Positions 7,708 through 18,419 of a stretch of DNA of 64,000 nucleotides are shown piece by piece. The DNA lies in the NCBI RefSeq assembly GCF_963677195.1, contig NZ_OY781918.1, positions 2,096,923 to 2,160,922 of the forward strand. Reading direction: 5' to 3'. The stretch comes from an uncultured Marinifilum sp. GTDB lineage: Bacteria > Bacteroidota > Bacteroidia > Bacteroidales > Marinifilaceae. A model generated the notes under the pieces. It was given only the letters and a program-made list of their open reading frames with translations, did no database searches and was not told where the DNA came from. The translations under genes were made by a program, and so were the position numbers. How positions within the stretch are numbered: position 1 is the first letter of the stretch; every line of letters begins with the position of its first letter.

Positions 7708-8895
7708 ATGAAGAAATTTTTACTAAAAAATTACTGCAGAACTATTGTGCTAATAGTACTATTAATGATTTGTTTTTTTAATGGGTATTCTGAAAATGAA
7801 GGGAAGATTGTTGTGGGTAGTTCATTTTATATAGGTGAAAATGCGGTGGTATTCACAAACTTTGATTTGAAAATTAATGAAACAAGTAATTTCAGATTAG
7901 AAGGCAACTGTATTTTGAGGGAAAGCAGTATGCTTGAATTGCCTTCTTATTTTATTGGTAATGGTATTTTACTATTGCAGGGAGATACAGATATTTCCTT
8001 ATCAGGATATAATAGCTCGCTTGGTGTTTTGTGTGCCGATATGGACGGCGGAGATATTTATGTCGACGAGGATATAAGTATAACAAACAAGCTGCAGTTG
8101 TATTCGGGTAAAATCATAACAAATCCTGGTAAAAGCATAATTCTAACAAACTCAGATCAGAATGCAATAGAATTTAGCGATGATATTTCAAATGAAAGTT
8201 ATATACAGGGAGGTCTTAGCCGTTCTGTAATAGCTAATACAAAATATTCCTATCCTGTTGGAGATGCTTATGGGTTTCATCCAATGTATTTATATGATAC
8301 TAGTGGAGAAGGGGATTTACGAGTGATTTATGATGAGAATATTCCTGCTCAGTGGGAAAGCTCAAATATTCGTCCATCTCTGCACCTTAATGAATCGGGA
8401 GCCTGGGTATTAACGGACGATAGTGGTTCCGAGCTTAACTTTAAAGTAGGACTATCCACTTTAGATTCTTACGGACAAATGATTTCAGATCCTTGCCAGA
8501 TTTTTTATGCAAGTGATTATTCTTTTGAAAAATCCGATATGTCTTATCAGTCTACAGCTGTAGGACCCTATTATTTAGAGGGCGGTCTAGTAAAGTCTGT
8601 AGGAATTTATTCTCTTGCAGAATCAGATTTAGAGATGGGAGAGCTGGCTAATACATTAATTGTTAATGGAAGAGACGAGAGTCGATTTAAGATCGATTTA
8701 GATAAGTTTCAAAATGTACGACTGCTTGTGTTCGATAGTTTTGGAAGGGAAGTTTTTAATAGAAATTCCTATAACAATGATTTTGATGCGCAATATTTTC
8801 GGTCAGGAACCTACTACTATTATCTAACTGGTAGACTGGTAAATGGAGAAGAAATTGTTCGTAAGAATATTATTGAAGTGATTCACTCGAATTAG
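7708..8895 (+). CDS. Secreted protein with gliding-type (CHU_C-like) C-terminal domain
   Basis: 395 residues from the ATG at 7708, preferred because MKKFLLKNY leads straight into a signal peptide; an ATG at 7693 would add five residues. The middle is beta-rich with no family I recognise. The C-terminus (NVRLLVFDSFGREVF ... FRSGTYYYYL ... RKNIIEV) has the layout of the gliding-motility-associated C-terminal domain, which directs proteins through the type IX secretion system. It precedes a PorP/SprF-type gene, the usual partner of such substrates. The likely role is a surface-anchored or fibre-associated protein. Confidence 0.75.
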   Translation: MKKFLLKNYCRTIVLIVLLMICFFNGYSENEGKIVVGSSFYIGENAVVFTNFDLKINETSNFRLEGNCILRESSMLELPSYFIGNGILLLQGDTDISLSGYNSSLGVLCADMDGGDIYVDEDISITNKLQLYSGKIITNPGKSIILTNSDQNAIEFSDDISNESYIQGGLSRSVIANTKYSYPVGDAYGFHPMYLYDTSGEGDLRVIYDENIPAQWESSNIRPSLHLNESGAWVLTDDSGSELNFKVGLSTLDSYGQMISDPCQIFYASDYSFEKSDMSYQSTAVGPYYLEGGLVKSVGIYSLAESDLEMGELANTLIVNGRDESRFKIDLDKFQNVRLLVFDSFGREVFNRNSYNNDFDAQYFRSGTYYYYLTGRLVNGEEIVRKNIIEVIHSN

Positions 8896-9008
8896 TATAC
8901 TCACTAAAATATTATACAACAAAGTTTGAAATGATTCTATTACCAGTTAGTGGGCTATGGGTTTGTTATACTGGAAGCTAATTATTTGCAACAATTAAAA
9001 TCAAGTTT

Positions 9009-9995
9009 ATGATAAAATATTTACTTAAACCTTTTGGAGTATTACTGTTGATGCTTTCTCTGTTAAACCAGAAACAGGTATATGCACAATATCACACCAC
9101 AAGTCAATCTATTGTAAATCAGGAATTTTACAATCCGGCATACAATTCATTTAAAGCAAATGCTTCCGTATCACTTTTTAACCGATGGCAATGGACAAAG
9201 GTTGCAAATAGTCCTAAAACTTATGCCCTAAACGCCTATTCTCCAATAAAGAAAAGTGCCTTGGGAATAGGAACCACTTTAATTACCGAATCTATTGGTT
9301 TAAGAAATATAACTACCATGCATGCTTCTTTATCTCATAACATTAAGGTTGGGGAGACATCCTTTTTAGCGCTGGGATATAGTCTGGGTTTTGAAAGTAT
9401 ATGTTACGATAAAGACGAGATGATTACCAATCTAGGGGTTGATATTTCAAGCCTTGGAAGCCTAAACTCTTTTAGTCCGGCTTTAAATATGGGACTAATG
9501 TATTTATCTTCTAACTTTTTTGCAGGTATTAGTACGAATATGGTGTTGCGACAAACCGAAGTTTCATCAACAATGCTACCAGGTTTCGATTTTACAACAG
9601 GAATGGTTTTCGATTTTGAGAATGATATTCTTTTTAAGCCTGCTTTAGTAGTAAAGTACTATAAAGAGCAAAGAATAGGAAATGATCCTAACTATGATGA
9701 GGAGAAATTTGCCCGTCCTCTCATCGATTTATCAGCAAACTTCAAGATAGGTGATCTGTTTTGGTTGGGCACAAGTCATCGTTTTAATCAGGCACAAACT
9801 TTTTTGTTGGAAATGACGATACTGGAAAAATTAAAAATGGGAATCACCTACGAATTAGGATTTGGAGATGGACTTAATCAGTATAATTCTCAATCCATAA
9901 GGCTGGCTTGGAATTTTTCAAAAAAGAAAAACCCACATGTAGGTTATTCTCGCCGACGAATACCATCTTATTCACCAATTATTTATTACCCATAA
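9009..9995 (+). CDS. PorP/SprF-family type IX secretion membrane protein
   Basis: 328 residues with a signal peptide ending VYAQ. The N-terminal motif after cleavage (QEFYNPAYNS ... VSLFNRWQW) is the hallmark of PorP/SprF proteins, followed by a long outer-membrane beta-barrel. Family members sit in the outer membrane and help deliver or anchor particular large type IX substrates such as SprB-like adhesins. The gene is 113 nt after the sorting-domain protein and 15 nt before the OmpA/LysM gene, so the cluster is probably one transcription unit serving the giant fibre at 12067. Confidence 0.92.
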   Translation: MIKYLLKPFGVLLLMLSLLNQKQVYAQYHTTSQSIVNQEFYNPAYNSFKANASVSLFNRWQWTKVANSPKTYALNAYSPIKKSALGIGTTLITESIGLRNITTMHASLSHNIKVGETSFLALGYSLGFESICYDKDEMITNLGVDISSLGSLNSFSPALNMGLMYLSSNFFAGISTNMVLRQTEVSSTMLPGFDFTTGMVFDFENDILFKPALVVKYYKEQRIGNDPNYDEEKFARPLIDLSANFKIGDLFWLGTSHRFNQAQTFLLEMTILEKLKMGITYELGFGDGLNQYNSQSIRLAWNFSKKKNPHVGYSRRRIPSYSPIIYYP

Positions 9996-10010
9996 CCTTT
10001 AGAAGTTGAA

Positions 10011-12056
10011 ATGTATGTTGCTAAACTAATATGTGAATCTAAAATATATACTGTTGTGATTAATTTAATTCAAAACCGGAACCTCTTGCTTGCTTTGTTG
10101 TTTGTTGTTTGTTGTTTTTCAAGCAGCACCACATACTCTCAGAAAACAGCAAAGAATATATTCAAATGCTTGCAGAAAGGAGAGCTTGAAAAAATAGTAA
10201 AACTATCTGCCGAAGAAATTTCAACACTGGAAAAAGCAGATGATTTAAGAAGTGTAGGGAAAATTTTGCTGGAAGATTTACAATATGGAAAGTCAGCAAT
10301 CTGTTATCAGCAATTATTGTCAGAACACAAGACTTCCCTTCTTGCTTCCGATTACATGAATTATTATTTCTGTTTGCTTAATACAGGAAAACAAGAGCTA
10401 GTTTTAAAATCAGGAAAACAACAGGTTGACTCTAATAAGTGGGTAAAAATGTTAAAAATATCTGCTCGGGCTCAATCTTATTTTGCATCTCAGGAAAAGA
10501 TAAATCCTCTACTTATAGAAAGTAATATTTACCCTTCTTATGGATTTTCACTTACACAGGATACCTTACGATATTTTACAGAAAAAAATCAAGAAGTAAA
10601 GGATGTTCTTTTAGAAGAAACGGCCACAATATTAAATAATAAAGTATCTAATCTGAATTCACGATCTGCAGTTTATCAAAACGCTTGCATTAAAGAGGTA
10701 AAAGGAGGCAGTAAACAATTGAAATTAAATTTAAATCGATTTGCTGGTCGGCAAATTTTTGTTTTAAAACAATCAAAAGATATTATTTATTCGGTAGAAT
10801 CTTTTTCCAACGGAAGATTTACTATTAAAATTAAATGCGATAAACTAAGTCCTTTTACTTTTAATAGCCAGGATTATGATTGTGCCATGCCTTTTTTCGA
10901 TGAAAAACATCAAACTCTTTATTATTGTTCCAATAAACCCGGAGGTTTTGGTTCGTGGGATATTTACTCCAGTAATTACAATAATGGAAAATGGAACGAA
11001 CCTGTAAATTTAGGAGATCAGGTAAATACACCCTTTACGGATATTTTTCCACAAATTAGTGATTATGGATTGTTGTTTTCCACCAATGGTCGCATAGGAG
11101 CCGGAGGTTTTGATAATTACCTTTTTTCATTCAAAGACAAAATAGCTCACAACCTTGCAGTTTTTAACAGTCCTGAAGACGATTTTTGTCTGCAGGAAAT
11201 AAATAATACAAGCATAGGTATTCAAAATGGACAATTGGTAGATTATCAGTTATCCGTTAAAAATTTCTTGTCGGATATTAAAAAACAGGAAGCTGAATTG
11301 ATTGCTTTTCTATATCCTGAAAGGCTTGAGGCAGCCAAAAGATCAAAAGTTAGACAGGACTCTTTGCAGAATGTTGCAAAGCAAATAAAACTAAGGAAAG
11401 AAAAAGAAGAATACGAAAAAAAGCTGGTTCAGTGGAACTCGCTTAAGAATCTTTACTACGAAATTGAACAGACAAATATAAAGCAGTGGCAAAAGCCAAG
11501 AATTGATTCAATAATTCAAACAATTTCCGATTTACAGGTCAAGCAGGTATATCTTATTGCTTATGCTGATGGTTTTGGGACTTCTTTATTCAATCGGTCA
11601 ATTGCCTCTAAACGTGCTTTTTCTATGATGGATTATCTTGCCAGCCATGAGAATTTAAAAGGAGTGAGTTTTATTCCTGTAATCATGGGTGAAACATTGT
11701 CTACTCCTGATAAATCAGACTGTAAAACAAGAAAGGTAGAGTTTAAAATTGCTAGAGAAGCATTCTCAGCTAAAGGATTGCTCGCAGTTTTATCGCAAGA
11801 AGAGCCAGATTCGATATTATCTCAAAATTATCAGTCAACAGATTTACCCCAATCAAACAAACTTAAATACCAGAAAGTAAGGGCATGGCATAAGGTGCTT
11901 GCTGGCGAAACAATAGGAGAAATTAGTCTGAAATACAATTGCCCGATTCAAAGAATTGAACAAATGAATAATATTAATGACGGCATTATTATGCTGAATG
12001 AGTATTTGTTTATTCCAGAAGAAAATATAACAAACTTAACTAAGAACAATAACTAA
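10011..12056 (+). CDS. PD40-OmpA-LysM periplasmic/outer-membrane protein
   Basis: 681 residues. An N-terminal extension precedes a signal or anchor segment (NLLLALLFVVCCFSSS). A helical region of about 200 residues follows, then PD40-type beta-propeller strands around residue 300 (FFDEKHQTLYYCSNKPGG, FGSWDIYSS, SDYGLLFSTNGRIG). A charged coiled coil is next, then an OmpA-like peptidoglycan-binding domain (IAYADGFGTSLFNRSIASKR) and a C-terminal LysM (AGETIGEISLKYNCPIQRI). This resembles the PorE-type proteins that tether surface machinery to peptidoglycan, with an added LysM. An internal start near 10056 would give a more normal signal peptide. Confidence 0.8.
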   Translation: MYVAKLICESKIYTVVINLIQNRNLLLALLFVVCCFSSSTTYSQKTAKNIFKCLQKGELEKIVKLSAEEISTLEKADDLRSVGKILLEDLQYGKSAICYQQLLSEHKTSLLASDYMNYYFCLLNTGKQELVLKSGKQQVDSNKWVKMLKISARAQSYFASQEKINPLLIESNIYPSYGFSLTQDTLRYFTEKNQEVKDVLLEETATILNNKVSNLNSRSAVYQNACIKEVKGGSKQLKLNLNRFAGRQIFVLKQSKDIIYSVESFSNGRFTIKIKCDKLSPFTFNSQDYDCAMPFFDEKHQTLYYCSNKPGGFGSWDIYSSNYNNGKWNEPVNLGDQVNTPFTDIFPQISDYGLLFSTNGRIGAGGFDNYLFSFKDKIAHNLAVFNSPEDDFCLQEINNTSIGIQNGQLVDYQLSVKNFLSDIKKQEAELIAFLYPERLEAAKRSKVRQDSLQNVAKQIKLRKEKEEYEKKLVQWNSLKNLYYEIEQTNIKQWQKPRIDSIIQTISDLQVKQVYLIAYADGFGTSLFNRSIASKRAFSMMDYLASHENLKGVSFIPVIMGETLSTPDKSDCKTRKVEFKIAREAFSAKGLLAVLSQEEPDSILSQNYQSTDLPQSNKLKYQKVRAWHKVLAGETIGEISLKYNCPIQRIEQMNNINDGIIMLNEYLFIPEENITNLTKNNN

Positions 12057-12066
12057 ATCCTAAGAT

Positions 12067-13637
12067 ATGAGACGATTTTACTTTTTAATGTTCGTAATTT
12101 ACTTCCTTTCTCATTTTAGTGCTTCGGCACAGGAAGGTGGAGTAAGTATAGGGAAAGGGCAAAATGCTGCTCATCCTAATGCTATTTTGGAACTTTTTTC
12201 TGAAGATAAAGGACTCCTTATTCCACGCATAAGTACAATACAACGAATTAATATGTTCGCTAGCGAAGACTTTGATGCTAAAGGTATGATGGTTTTCGAT
12301 AATGATAAGAATAAATTCTATTTCTGGAGTGGAAGCTCCTGGATTATAATAGGAGAAGAATTTAGATTGACAGAAGACGATATAGATGCTTTTGTGTCCA
12401 ATAACGGTTATCAGTTAAGTGCCGATGATGGAGATACTGATGCTGCTAATGAAATTCAGGATTTGAATATGCAAGGTCATATTCTTAGCATTACTCAAAA
12501 TGGTGAGGCTACTGCTATTGATTTTAGTAAATACCTGGAGACAGAAAGTATTTTGGCTAATACCAAGGCTATTGATGCAGAGAAATTAAGAGCCATAGCA
12601 GCAGAAAAAGCCAATGCAGATGCCATATCAGCAGAAGCGACAAGAGCAACAGGAGCCGAGACAACACTTCAAGCAAATATTGCATCAGAAGCAGCAACAG
12701 CCAGAGCCGCAGAAAAAGCCAATGCAGATGCCATATCAGCAGAAGCGACAAGAGCCACAGGAGCTGAGACAAAACTTCAAGCAAATATTGAAGCAGAAGC
12801 AACAACAGCGAGAGCCGCAGAAAAAGCCAATGCAGATGCCATATCAGCCGAAGCGATACGAGCCACAGGAGCCGAGACAACCCTTCAAGCAAATATTGAA
12901 GCCGAAGCAACAACAGCCAGAGCCGCAGAAAAAGCCAATGCAGATGCCATATCAGCCGAAGCGATACGAGCCACAGGAGCCGAGACAACCCTTCAAGCAA
13001 ATATTGAAGCCGAAGCAACAACAGCAAGAGCTGCAGAAAAAGCCAATGCAGATGCCATATCAGCAGAAGCGACAAGAGCCACAGGAGCCGAGACAACACT
13101 TCAAGCAAATATTGAAGCCGAAGCAACAACAGCCAGAGCCGCAGAAAAAGCCAATGCAGATGCCATAACAGCCGAAGCGATACGAGCCACAGGAGCCGAG
13201 ACAACCCTTCAAGCAAATATTGAAGCCGAAGCAACAACAGCCAGAGCCGCAGAAAAAGCCAATGCAGATGCCATATCAGCCGAAGCGATACGAGCCACAG
13301 GAGCCGAGACAACCCTTCAAGCAAATATTGAAGCAGAAGCAACAACAGCCAGAGCCGCAGAAAAAGCCAATGCAGATGCCATATCAGCAGAAGCGACAAG
13401 AGCAACAGGAGCTGAGACAACACTTCAAGCAAATATTGCATCAGAAGCAGCAACAGCCAGAGCCGCAGAAAAAGCCAATGCAGATGCCATATCAGCAGAA
13501 GCAGCCAGAGCAACTTTAGCAGAAACAACCCTTCAAGCAAATATTGAAGCCGAAGCAACAACAGCCAGAGCCGCAGAAAAAGCCAATGCAGATGCCATAT
13601 CAGCCGAAGCGATACGAGCCACAGGAGCCGAGACAAC
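12067..13637 (+). pseudogene. Giant repetitive surface fibre, N-terminal part (interrupted by IS66)
   Basis: 523 codons before the IS. A signal peptide ends SASAQ; next is the Bacteroidota fibre head segment (AILELFSEDKGLLIPRIS ... GMMVFDNDKNKFYFWSGSSW). From about residue 175, 36-residue repeats begin (AEKANADAISAEATRATGAE, then TTLQANIEAEATTARA), like the coiled stalks of phage tail fibres. The frame reaches a TAA inside the left end of the IS. Removing the IS and one 8-bp target copy rejoins the repeat in frame with the downstream part at 15891. The product was presumably a long surface fibre handled by the PorP/SprF and OmpA-LysM neighbours. The truncated product would lack its distal end. 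Confidence 0.88.
12592..13637 (+). repeat. 108-bp coding tandem repeats, block 1
   Basis: About ten copies of a 108-bp (36-codon) unit encoding an Ala/Glu/Thr-rich coiled-coil stalk. Units differ at a few codons (for example ATRATGAE, AIRATGAE and AARATLAE), giving a mosaic of sub-variants typical of unequal exchange. The array resumes after the IS at 15891. Confidence 0.93.
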
Positions 13638-13695
13638 GTAACCATCCGACCAAGCCCATCTTTTCTTTCATTTTTCGATAATTTAATTTTGGAGC

Positions 13696-13962
13696 ATGAC
13701 AAAAGAAGAAATCATGTTTAAGGAGGTTGAGTTGTATTTGGAGAGCGATTTAAATCAGTATGAATTTTCGAAGGGAAAAGATTATACCCGACACGGATTA
13801 CAGTATTGGCTGAAAAAATACCGTTTGCAAAATCCAAGTGAGGGATCCTGTCAATCTGAAGGGCATTTTCAAGAGATCAATTTATCGGATGGCAAAAAAC
13901 AGGCTGAAAAAGTTATGGAAATCACGACAAAATCGGGAACTCAAATTATAATTTACGAGTAG
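13696..13962 (+). CDS. tnpA: IS66 accessory protein TnpA
   Basis: 88 residues, the first of the three IS66 genes. It is small and basic with a helix-turn-helix-like segment (FSKGKDYTRHGLQYWLKKYR). In IS66 elements TnpA is needed together with TnpB for efficient transposition, though its exact role is unclear. The stop TAG is followed directly by the tnpB ATG. An identical copy lies at 29940. Confidence 0.85.
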   Translation: MTKEEIMFKEVELYLESDLNQYEFSKGKDYTRHGLQYWLKKYRLQNPSEGSCQSEGHFQEINLSDGKKQAEKVMEITTKSGTQIIIYE

Positions 13963-14325
13963 ATGATTGCAATTTCAACCAACACAAAAATATTTGTCTA
14001 CAGTCAGCCTTGTGATATGCGCAAGGGCTTCGATGGCTTATCGGGTCTGGTACAAAACAGGATGCAATTGGATCCTATGAATGGATACCTTTTTGTGTTT
14101 TTTAATAAAAACAGGACTCATGTAAAGATATTATCCTGGGATAGCGATGGATTTTGTATTTATTACAAACGTTTGGAAAAAGGCACTTTTAAGCGACCAA
14201 CAGCACGAATTGATACTCCTAATTTTGAGTTAACTAATGAAGAATTATTCATGATTTTACAGGGAATTGATTTTGAAAAATGCAAGAAACGTAGAAGATA
14301 TTTATCTACAAATTTTGTTGATTAA
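13963..14325 (+). CDS. tnpB: IS66 accessory protein TnpB
   Basis: 120 residues, matching the usual IS66 Orf2 length. It has the family signature CDMRKGFDGLSGLV and the later WDSDGFCIYYKRLEKGTF. Its role in transposition is accessory and not enzymatically defined. It abuts tnpA. Residue ILQGID here is ILRGID in the second copy. An 82-bp relic of the same gene lies at 55567. Confidence 0.93.
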   Translation: MIAISTNTKIFVYSQPCDMRKGFDGLSGLVQNRMQLDPMNGYLFVFFNKNRTHVKILSWDSDGFCIYYKRLEKGTFKRPTARIDTPNFELTNEELFMILQGIDFEKCKKRRRYLSTNFVD

Positions 14326-14357
14326 AATTCTATGAATAATCAGGTTTTTAGAAGGCT

Positions 14358-15866
14358 TTGATGTATTTTAACATCATGAGTTTAAAGCTGGAAAATAAGA
14401 ACAAAGATGAACTTTTGGAGTTAATTCAAAAGCAAAATTTGTTGATTCAGGAAAATGAACAGATCATTACCAGCCAACAAAACTATATCAAACAATTACA
14501 GCGCATTGCATTTGGTAGTAAAAGTGAACGTTTTGCAAAAGGTTCTGTTGACGAAAATCAATTAAGCCTATCTTTCGAAGAACTTGCCCAAAAAGATAAA
14601 GATATAAAGGATGAAACCGTAAAGGAAAAGATCAGTTATACCCGTAAAAAAGCCAGCAATCATAAAGGAAGAAACAAATTGCCGGAACATTTGCCTGTGC
14701 GTGAAATCATCATTAATCCGGAAGAAAATATAAATGGCTTAAAGAAAATTGGCGAGGAAAGAACCGAGATTTTAGAATATACACCAGGTAAGTTTTTCAA
14801 GTTGGTTTTAATTCGTCCAAAATACGAAAAAGAAAATCAGGAAGGTGTCTTAATTGCTAATATGCCCTCACGTCCCATTGAAAAATGTTTGGCCGGAAAT
14901 GCCCTTTTATCTTCTATTTTGATTAATAAATATGTGGATCATCTGCCATTGTATCGTCAACGCCAGATTTTCAAACGAGCTGATATCGAAATTGCTCCAT
15001 CAACTATCGATTCATGGGTACAGCAGTTGGGTGATCTGTTAAATCCGCTGTATGAAGCCATGGTAAATACTGTTAAAAATGATGGTTACCTGCAGGCTGA
15101 TGAAACGCCAACCCGGGTTTTAGATAAACAGAAAAAAGGCAAAACCCATCGTGGATTTTATTGGGTTTATCATTCGCCGCTAAAACGGATGGTTGTTTTC
15201 GATTATCAAAAGAGGCGAAATAAGGATGCTCCCCGAAAAATATTGAATGAATTTGCCGGATATTTGCAAACCGACGGATATAAAGTTTACGATCAGTATA
15301 AAAATAAAAAAGAAGTTACCCATTTGGCCTGTTGGGCTCATGCCCGCCGATATTTTGAAAAAGCACTGGATCAAGATCAAACCAGAGCCGAATTTGCAAT
15401 GCTCCAAATTCAAAAGATATATGCCATTGAAAGAGAAATATCAGATTTATCTGCTGATCAGAAAAAAGCTGTTCGCCTGGAAAAATCGCTTCCGGTTTTG
15501 AATAATTTTGGAAAATGGATTTGTAATGAAAGCAAGTTGGTACTTCCCAAAAGTCCCATTGGAAAGGCATTTTTATATGCCATTAATTTATGGGATAGTC
15601 TGCTGGCATATCTATATAACGGAGAATTGTTGATCGATAACAATCCTATTGAAAACAGTATTCGTCCCAATGCACTTGGTCGCAAAAATTACCTGTTTGC
15701 AGGATCGCATGAAGGTGCAAAAAGAACAGCTATGTTCTATACATTCTTTGGAACCTGTAAAATGCACAATGTAGATCCTCAAAAATGGCTCAATTCAGTA
15801 CTTGAACAAATTGCAGATCATAAAGTGAATAAATTGTATGAGCTATTTCCTCAGAATTTAATGTAG
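14358..15866 (+). CDS. tnpC: IS66 transposase TnpC
   Basis: 502 residues. The N-terminus is a leucine-zipper-like coiled coil (ELLELIQKQNLLIQENEQII) followed by FGSKSERF. The DDE catalytic core shows the Asp sites in LQADETPTRV and LQTDGYKVYDQY and the Glu in IDNNPIENSIRP. The IS66 C-terminal helix is present (FFGTCKMHNVDPQKWL). It cuts and joins the IS ends. The start could instead be the ATG at 14376 (MSLKLEN). Protein identical to the copy at 30602. Confidence 0.96.
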   Translation: MMYFNIMSLKLENKNKDELLELIQKQNLLIQENEQIITSQQNYIKQLQRIAFGSKSERFAKGSVDENQLSLSFEELAQKDKDIKDETVKEKISYTRKKASNHKGRNKLPEHLPVREIIINPEENINGLKKIGEERTEILEYTPGKFFKLVLIRPKYEKENQEGVLIANMPSRPIEKCLAGNALLSSILINKYVDHLPLYRQRQIFKRADIEIAPSTIDSWVQQLGDLLNPLYEAMVNTVKNDGYLQADETPTRVLDKQKKGKTHRGFYWVYHSPLKRMVVFDYQKRRNKDAPRKILNEFAGYLQTDGYKVYDQYKNKKEVTHLACWAHARRYFEKALDQDQTRAEFAMLQIQKIYAIEREISDLSADQKKAVRLEKSLPVLNNFGKWICNESKLVLPKSPIGKAFLYAINLWDSLLAYLYNGELLIDNNPIENSIRPNALGRKNYLFAGSHEGAKRTAMFYTFFGTCKMHNVDPQKWLNSVLEQIADHKVNKLYELFPQNLM

Positions 15867-15890
15867 TTGGCCGGATGGGTACGAGACAAC

Positions 15891-17510
15891 ACTTCAAGCA
15901 AATATTGAAGCCGAAGCAACAACAGCCAGAGCCGCAGAAAAAGCCAATGCAGATGCCATATCAGCAGAAGCGACAAGAGCAACAGGAGCTGAGACAACAC
16001 TTCAAGCAAATATTGAAGCCGAAGCAACAACAGCCAGAGCTGCAGAAAAAGCCAATGCAGATGCCATATCAGCAGAAGCAGCCAGAGCAACTTTAGCAGA
16101 AACAACCCTTCAAGCAAATATTGAAGCCGAAGCAACAACAGCCAGAGCCGCAGAAAAAGCCAATGCAGATGCCATATCAGCCGAAGCGATACGAGCCACA
16201 GGAGCCGAGACAACACTTCAAGCAAATATTGAAGCCGAAGCAACAACAGCCAGAGCCGCAGAAAAAGCCAATGCAGATGCCATATCAGCAGAAGCAGCCA
16301 GAGCAACTTTAGCAGAAACAACACTTCAAGCAAATATTGAAGCCGAAGCAACAACAGCAAGAGCTGCAGAAAAAGCCAATGCAGATGCCATATCAGCAGA
16401 AGCGACAAGAGCCACAGGAGCCGAGACAACACTTCAAGCAAATATTGAAGCCGAAGCAACAACAGCCAGAGCCGCAGAAAAAGCCAATGCAGATGCCATA
16501 TCAGCTGAAGCGACAAGAGCCACAGGAGCCGAGACAACCCTTCAAGCAAATATTGAAGCCGAAGCAACAACAGCAAGAGCTGCAGAAAAAGCCAATGCAG
16601 ATGCCATATCAGCAGAAGCGACAAGAGCCACAGGAGCCGAGACAACACTTCAAGCAAATATTGAAGCCGAAGCAACAACAGCCAGAGCCGCAGAAAAAGC
16701 CAATGCAGATGCCATATCAGCTGAAGCGACAAGAGCCACAGGAGCCGAGACAACCCTTCAAGCAAATATTGAAGCCGAAGCAACAACAGCCAGAGCAGCA
16801 GAAAAAGCCAATGCAGATGCGATATCAGATGAAACAACAAGAGCCAAAGGAGCTGAGACAACACTTCAAGCAAATATTGAAGCCGAAGCAACAACAGCCA
16901 GAGCTGCAGAAAAAGCCAATGCAGATGCCATATCAGCAGAAGCAGCCAGAGCAACTTTAGCAGAAACAACCCTTCAAGCAAATATTGAAGCCGAAGCAAC
17001 AACAGCGAGAGCCGCAGAAAAAGATAATGCAGATGCCATATCAGCAGAAGCGACAAGAGCCACAGGAGCTGAGACAAAACTTCAAGCAAATATTGAAGCA
17101 GAAGCAACAACAGCGAGAGCCGCAGAAAAAGCCAATGCAGATGCCATATCAGCTGAAGCGACAAGAGCCACAGGAGCTGAGACAACACTTCAAGCAAATA
17201 TTGAAGCCGAAGCAACAACAGCCAGAGCCGCAGAAAAAGCCAATGCAGATGCGATATCAGATGAAACAACAAGAGCCAAAGGAGCCGAGACAACACTTCA
17301 AGCAAATATTGAAGCCGAAGCAACAACAGCCAGAGCAGCAGAAAAAGCCAATGCAGATGCCATATCAGCAGAAGCAGCACGAGCAGCTTTAGCAGAAACG
17401 GCACTTCAAACAAATATTGAAGCAGAAGCAACAACAGCGAGAGCCGCAGAAAAAGCCAATGCAGATGCCATATCAGCAGAAGCGACAAGAGCTTCAGATG
17501 CAGAATCAGC
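15891..17510 (+). repeat. 108-bp coding tandem repeats, block 2
   Basis: About fifteen further copies of the 36-codon stalk unit, in the same frame as block 1. Sub-variants (DETTRAKGAE, AARATLAE, AEKDNADA) recur in a patchwork order, which indicates segmental duplication within the array. Confidence 0.93.
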
Positions 17511-18419
17511 TTTGACTACTGCCATCACAGCCATTAACACCTTGGCAGGTGGAAAAATCTACCTGGGAAATGCGAGTAATGTAGCAACAGAAGTAAGTTT
17601 AACAGGAGATGTTACCATTGATAATTCAGGAGTAAGTACCATTGGAACAAGTAAAGTTATTAGTTCTATGATCAGTGATGAAACAATTGTAGCAGCAGAT
17701 ATTAAAGAAGGAGCCGTAACAACTTCAGAAATTTTGAATGGAACAATACTTGATGAAGATGTAAATTCAAGTGCAGCAATTGCAGGAACAAAAATAGATC
17801 CGGATTTTGGATCTCAAAATATTAGTACATCTGGAAATGTTTCAGTCGGTGGAAATTTAGGAGTGAATGGAGCTTCAAGTCTTAATAGTACTCTTAATGT
17901 ATCCGGAATTAGTACATTCACAAATAATACTGCATCTAACACAAAAAATACTGGAGCCATAGTTGTAGCAGGAGGAGTAGGTGTTGGTGAAAATCTAAAT
18001 GTTGGAGGTTATCTGGCAACATCGGGAAACATATCAACGGGTTCTAATTTAATAGTAACAGGAAATGCTAGTTTAAATAGTAATTTAGCTGTTGCAGGGA
18101 ATACCACATTTACATCAAATGTAACTTTCCAGAATTCTTCACCAAGCATTGCTCCTTTAACGGCTGATGCTCCCGTATTTACGAATAGTTTCAATAAGTT
18201 GGTATCAAGAGCAACTACAGGAAGTGGAAGTGTTGTTTTAGCAGAATCACCTGCTTTAACAGGAACTCCAACAGCTCCTACAGCCTCTGCTGGAACTAAC
18301 ACTACACAAATCGCAACTACAGCATTTGTGACTGCCGTTAATGTTACGCAACAAAATAATATCGATGCTCTTCAAGCCGATGTGAATCAGAATGAATCAG
18401 ATAGTGATGCAGCCGATGC

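Larger units (their letters stand above)
13638..15882 (+). mobile_element. IS66-family insertion sequence, copy 1 (2,245 bp)
   Basis: Ends are imperfect inverted repeats: GTAACCATCCGACCAA at the left, and the right end reads GTACCCATCCGGCCAA on the opposite strand. It is flanked by the 8-bp duplication GAGACAAC (13630-13637 and 15883-15890), as expected of IS66. It carries tnpA, tnpB and tnpC. The copy at 29882 has the same length and, where compared, differs by one base (14261 A versus 30505 G, Gln to Arg in TnpB). Both copies look recent and intact. Confidence 0.97.

Noticed and set aside
12614..13519. Plus-strand Gln/Pro/Lys-rich frames within the 108-bp repeats
   Set aside because: Alternative frame of the same repeats, without start context or domain; periodic DNA keeps several frames open.
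12569..13702. Long minus-strand reading frame of Leu/Trp-rich repeats across the fibre gene
   Set aside because: It is the antisense of the 108-bp coding repeat; the plus strand has the signal peptide, head domain and a consistent frame across the IS. The same holds for 15851-17488.
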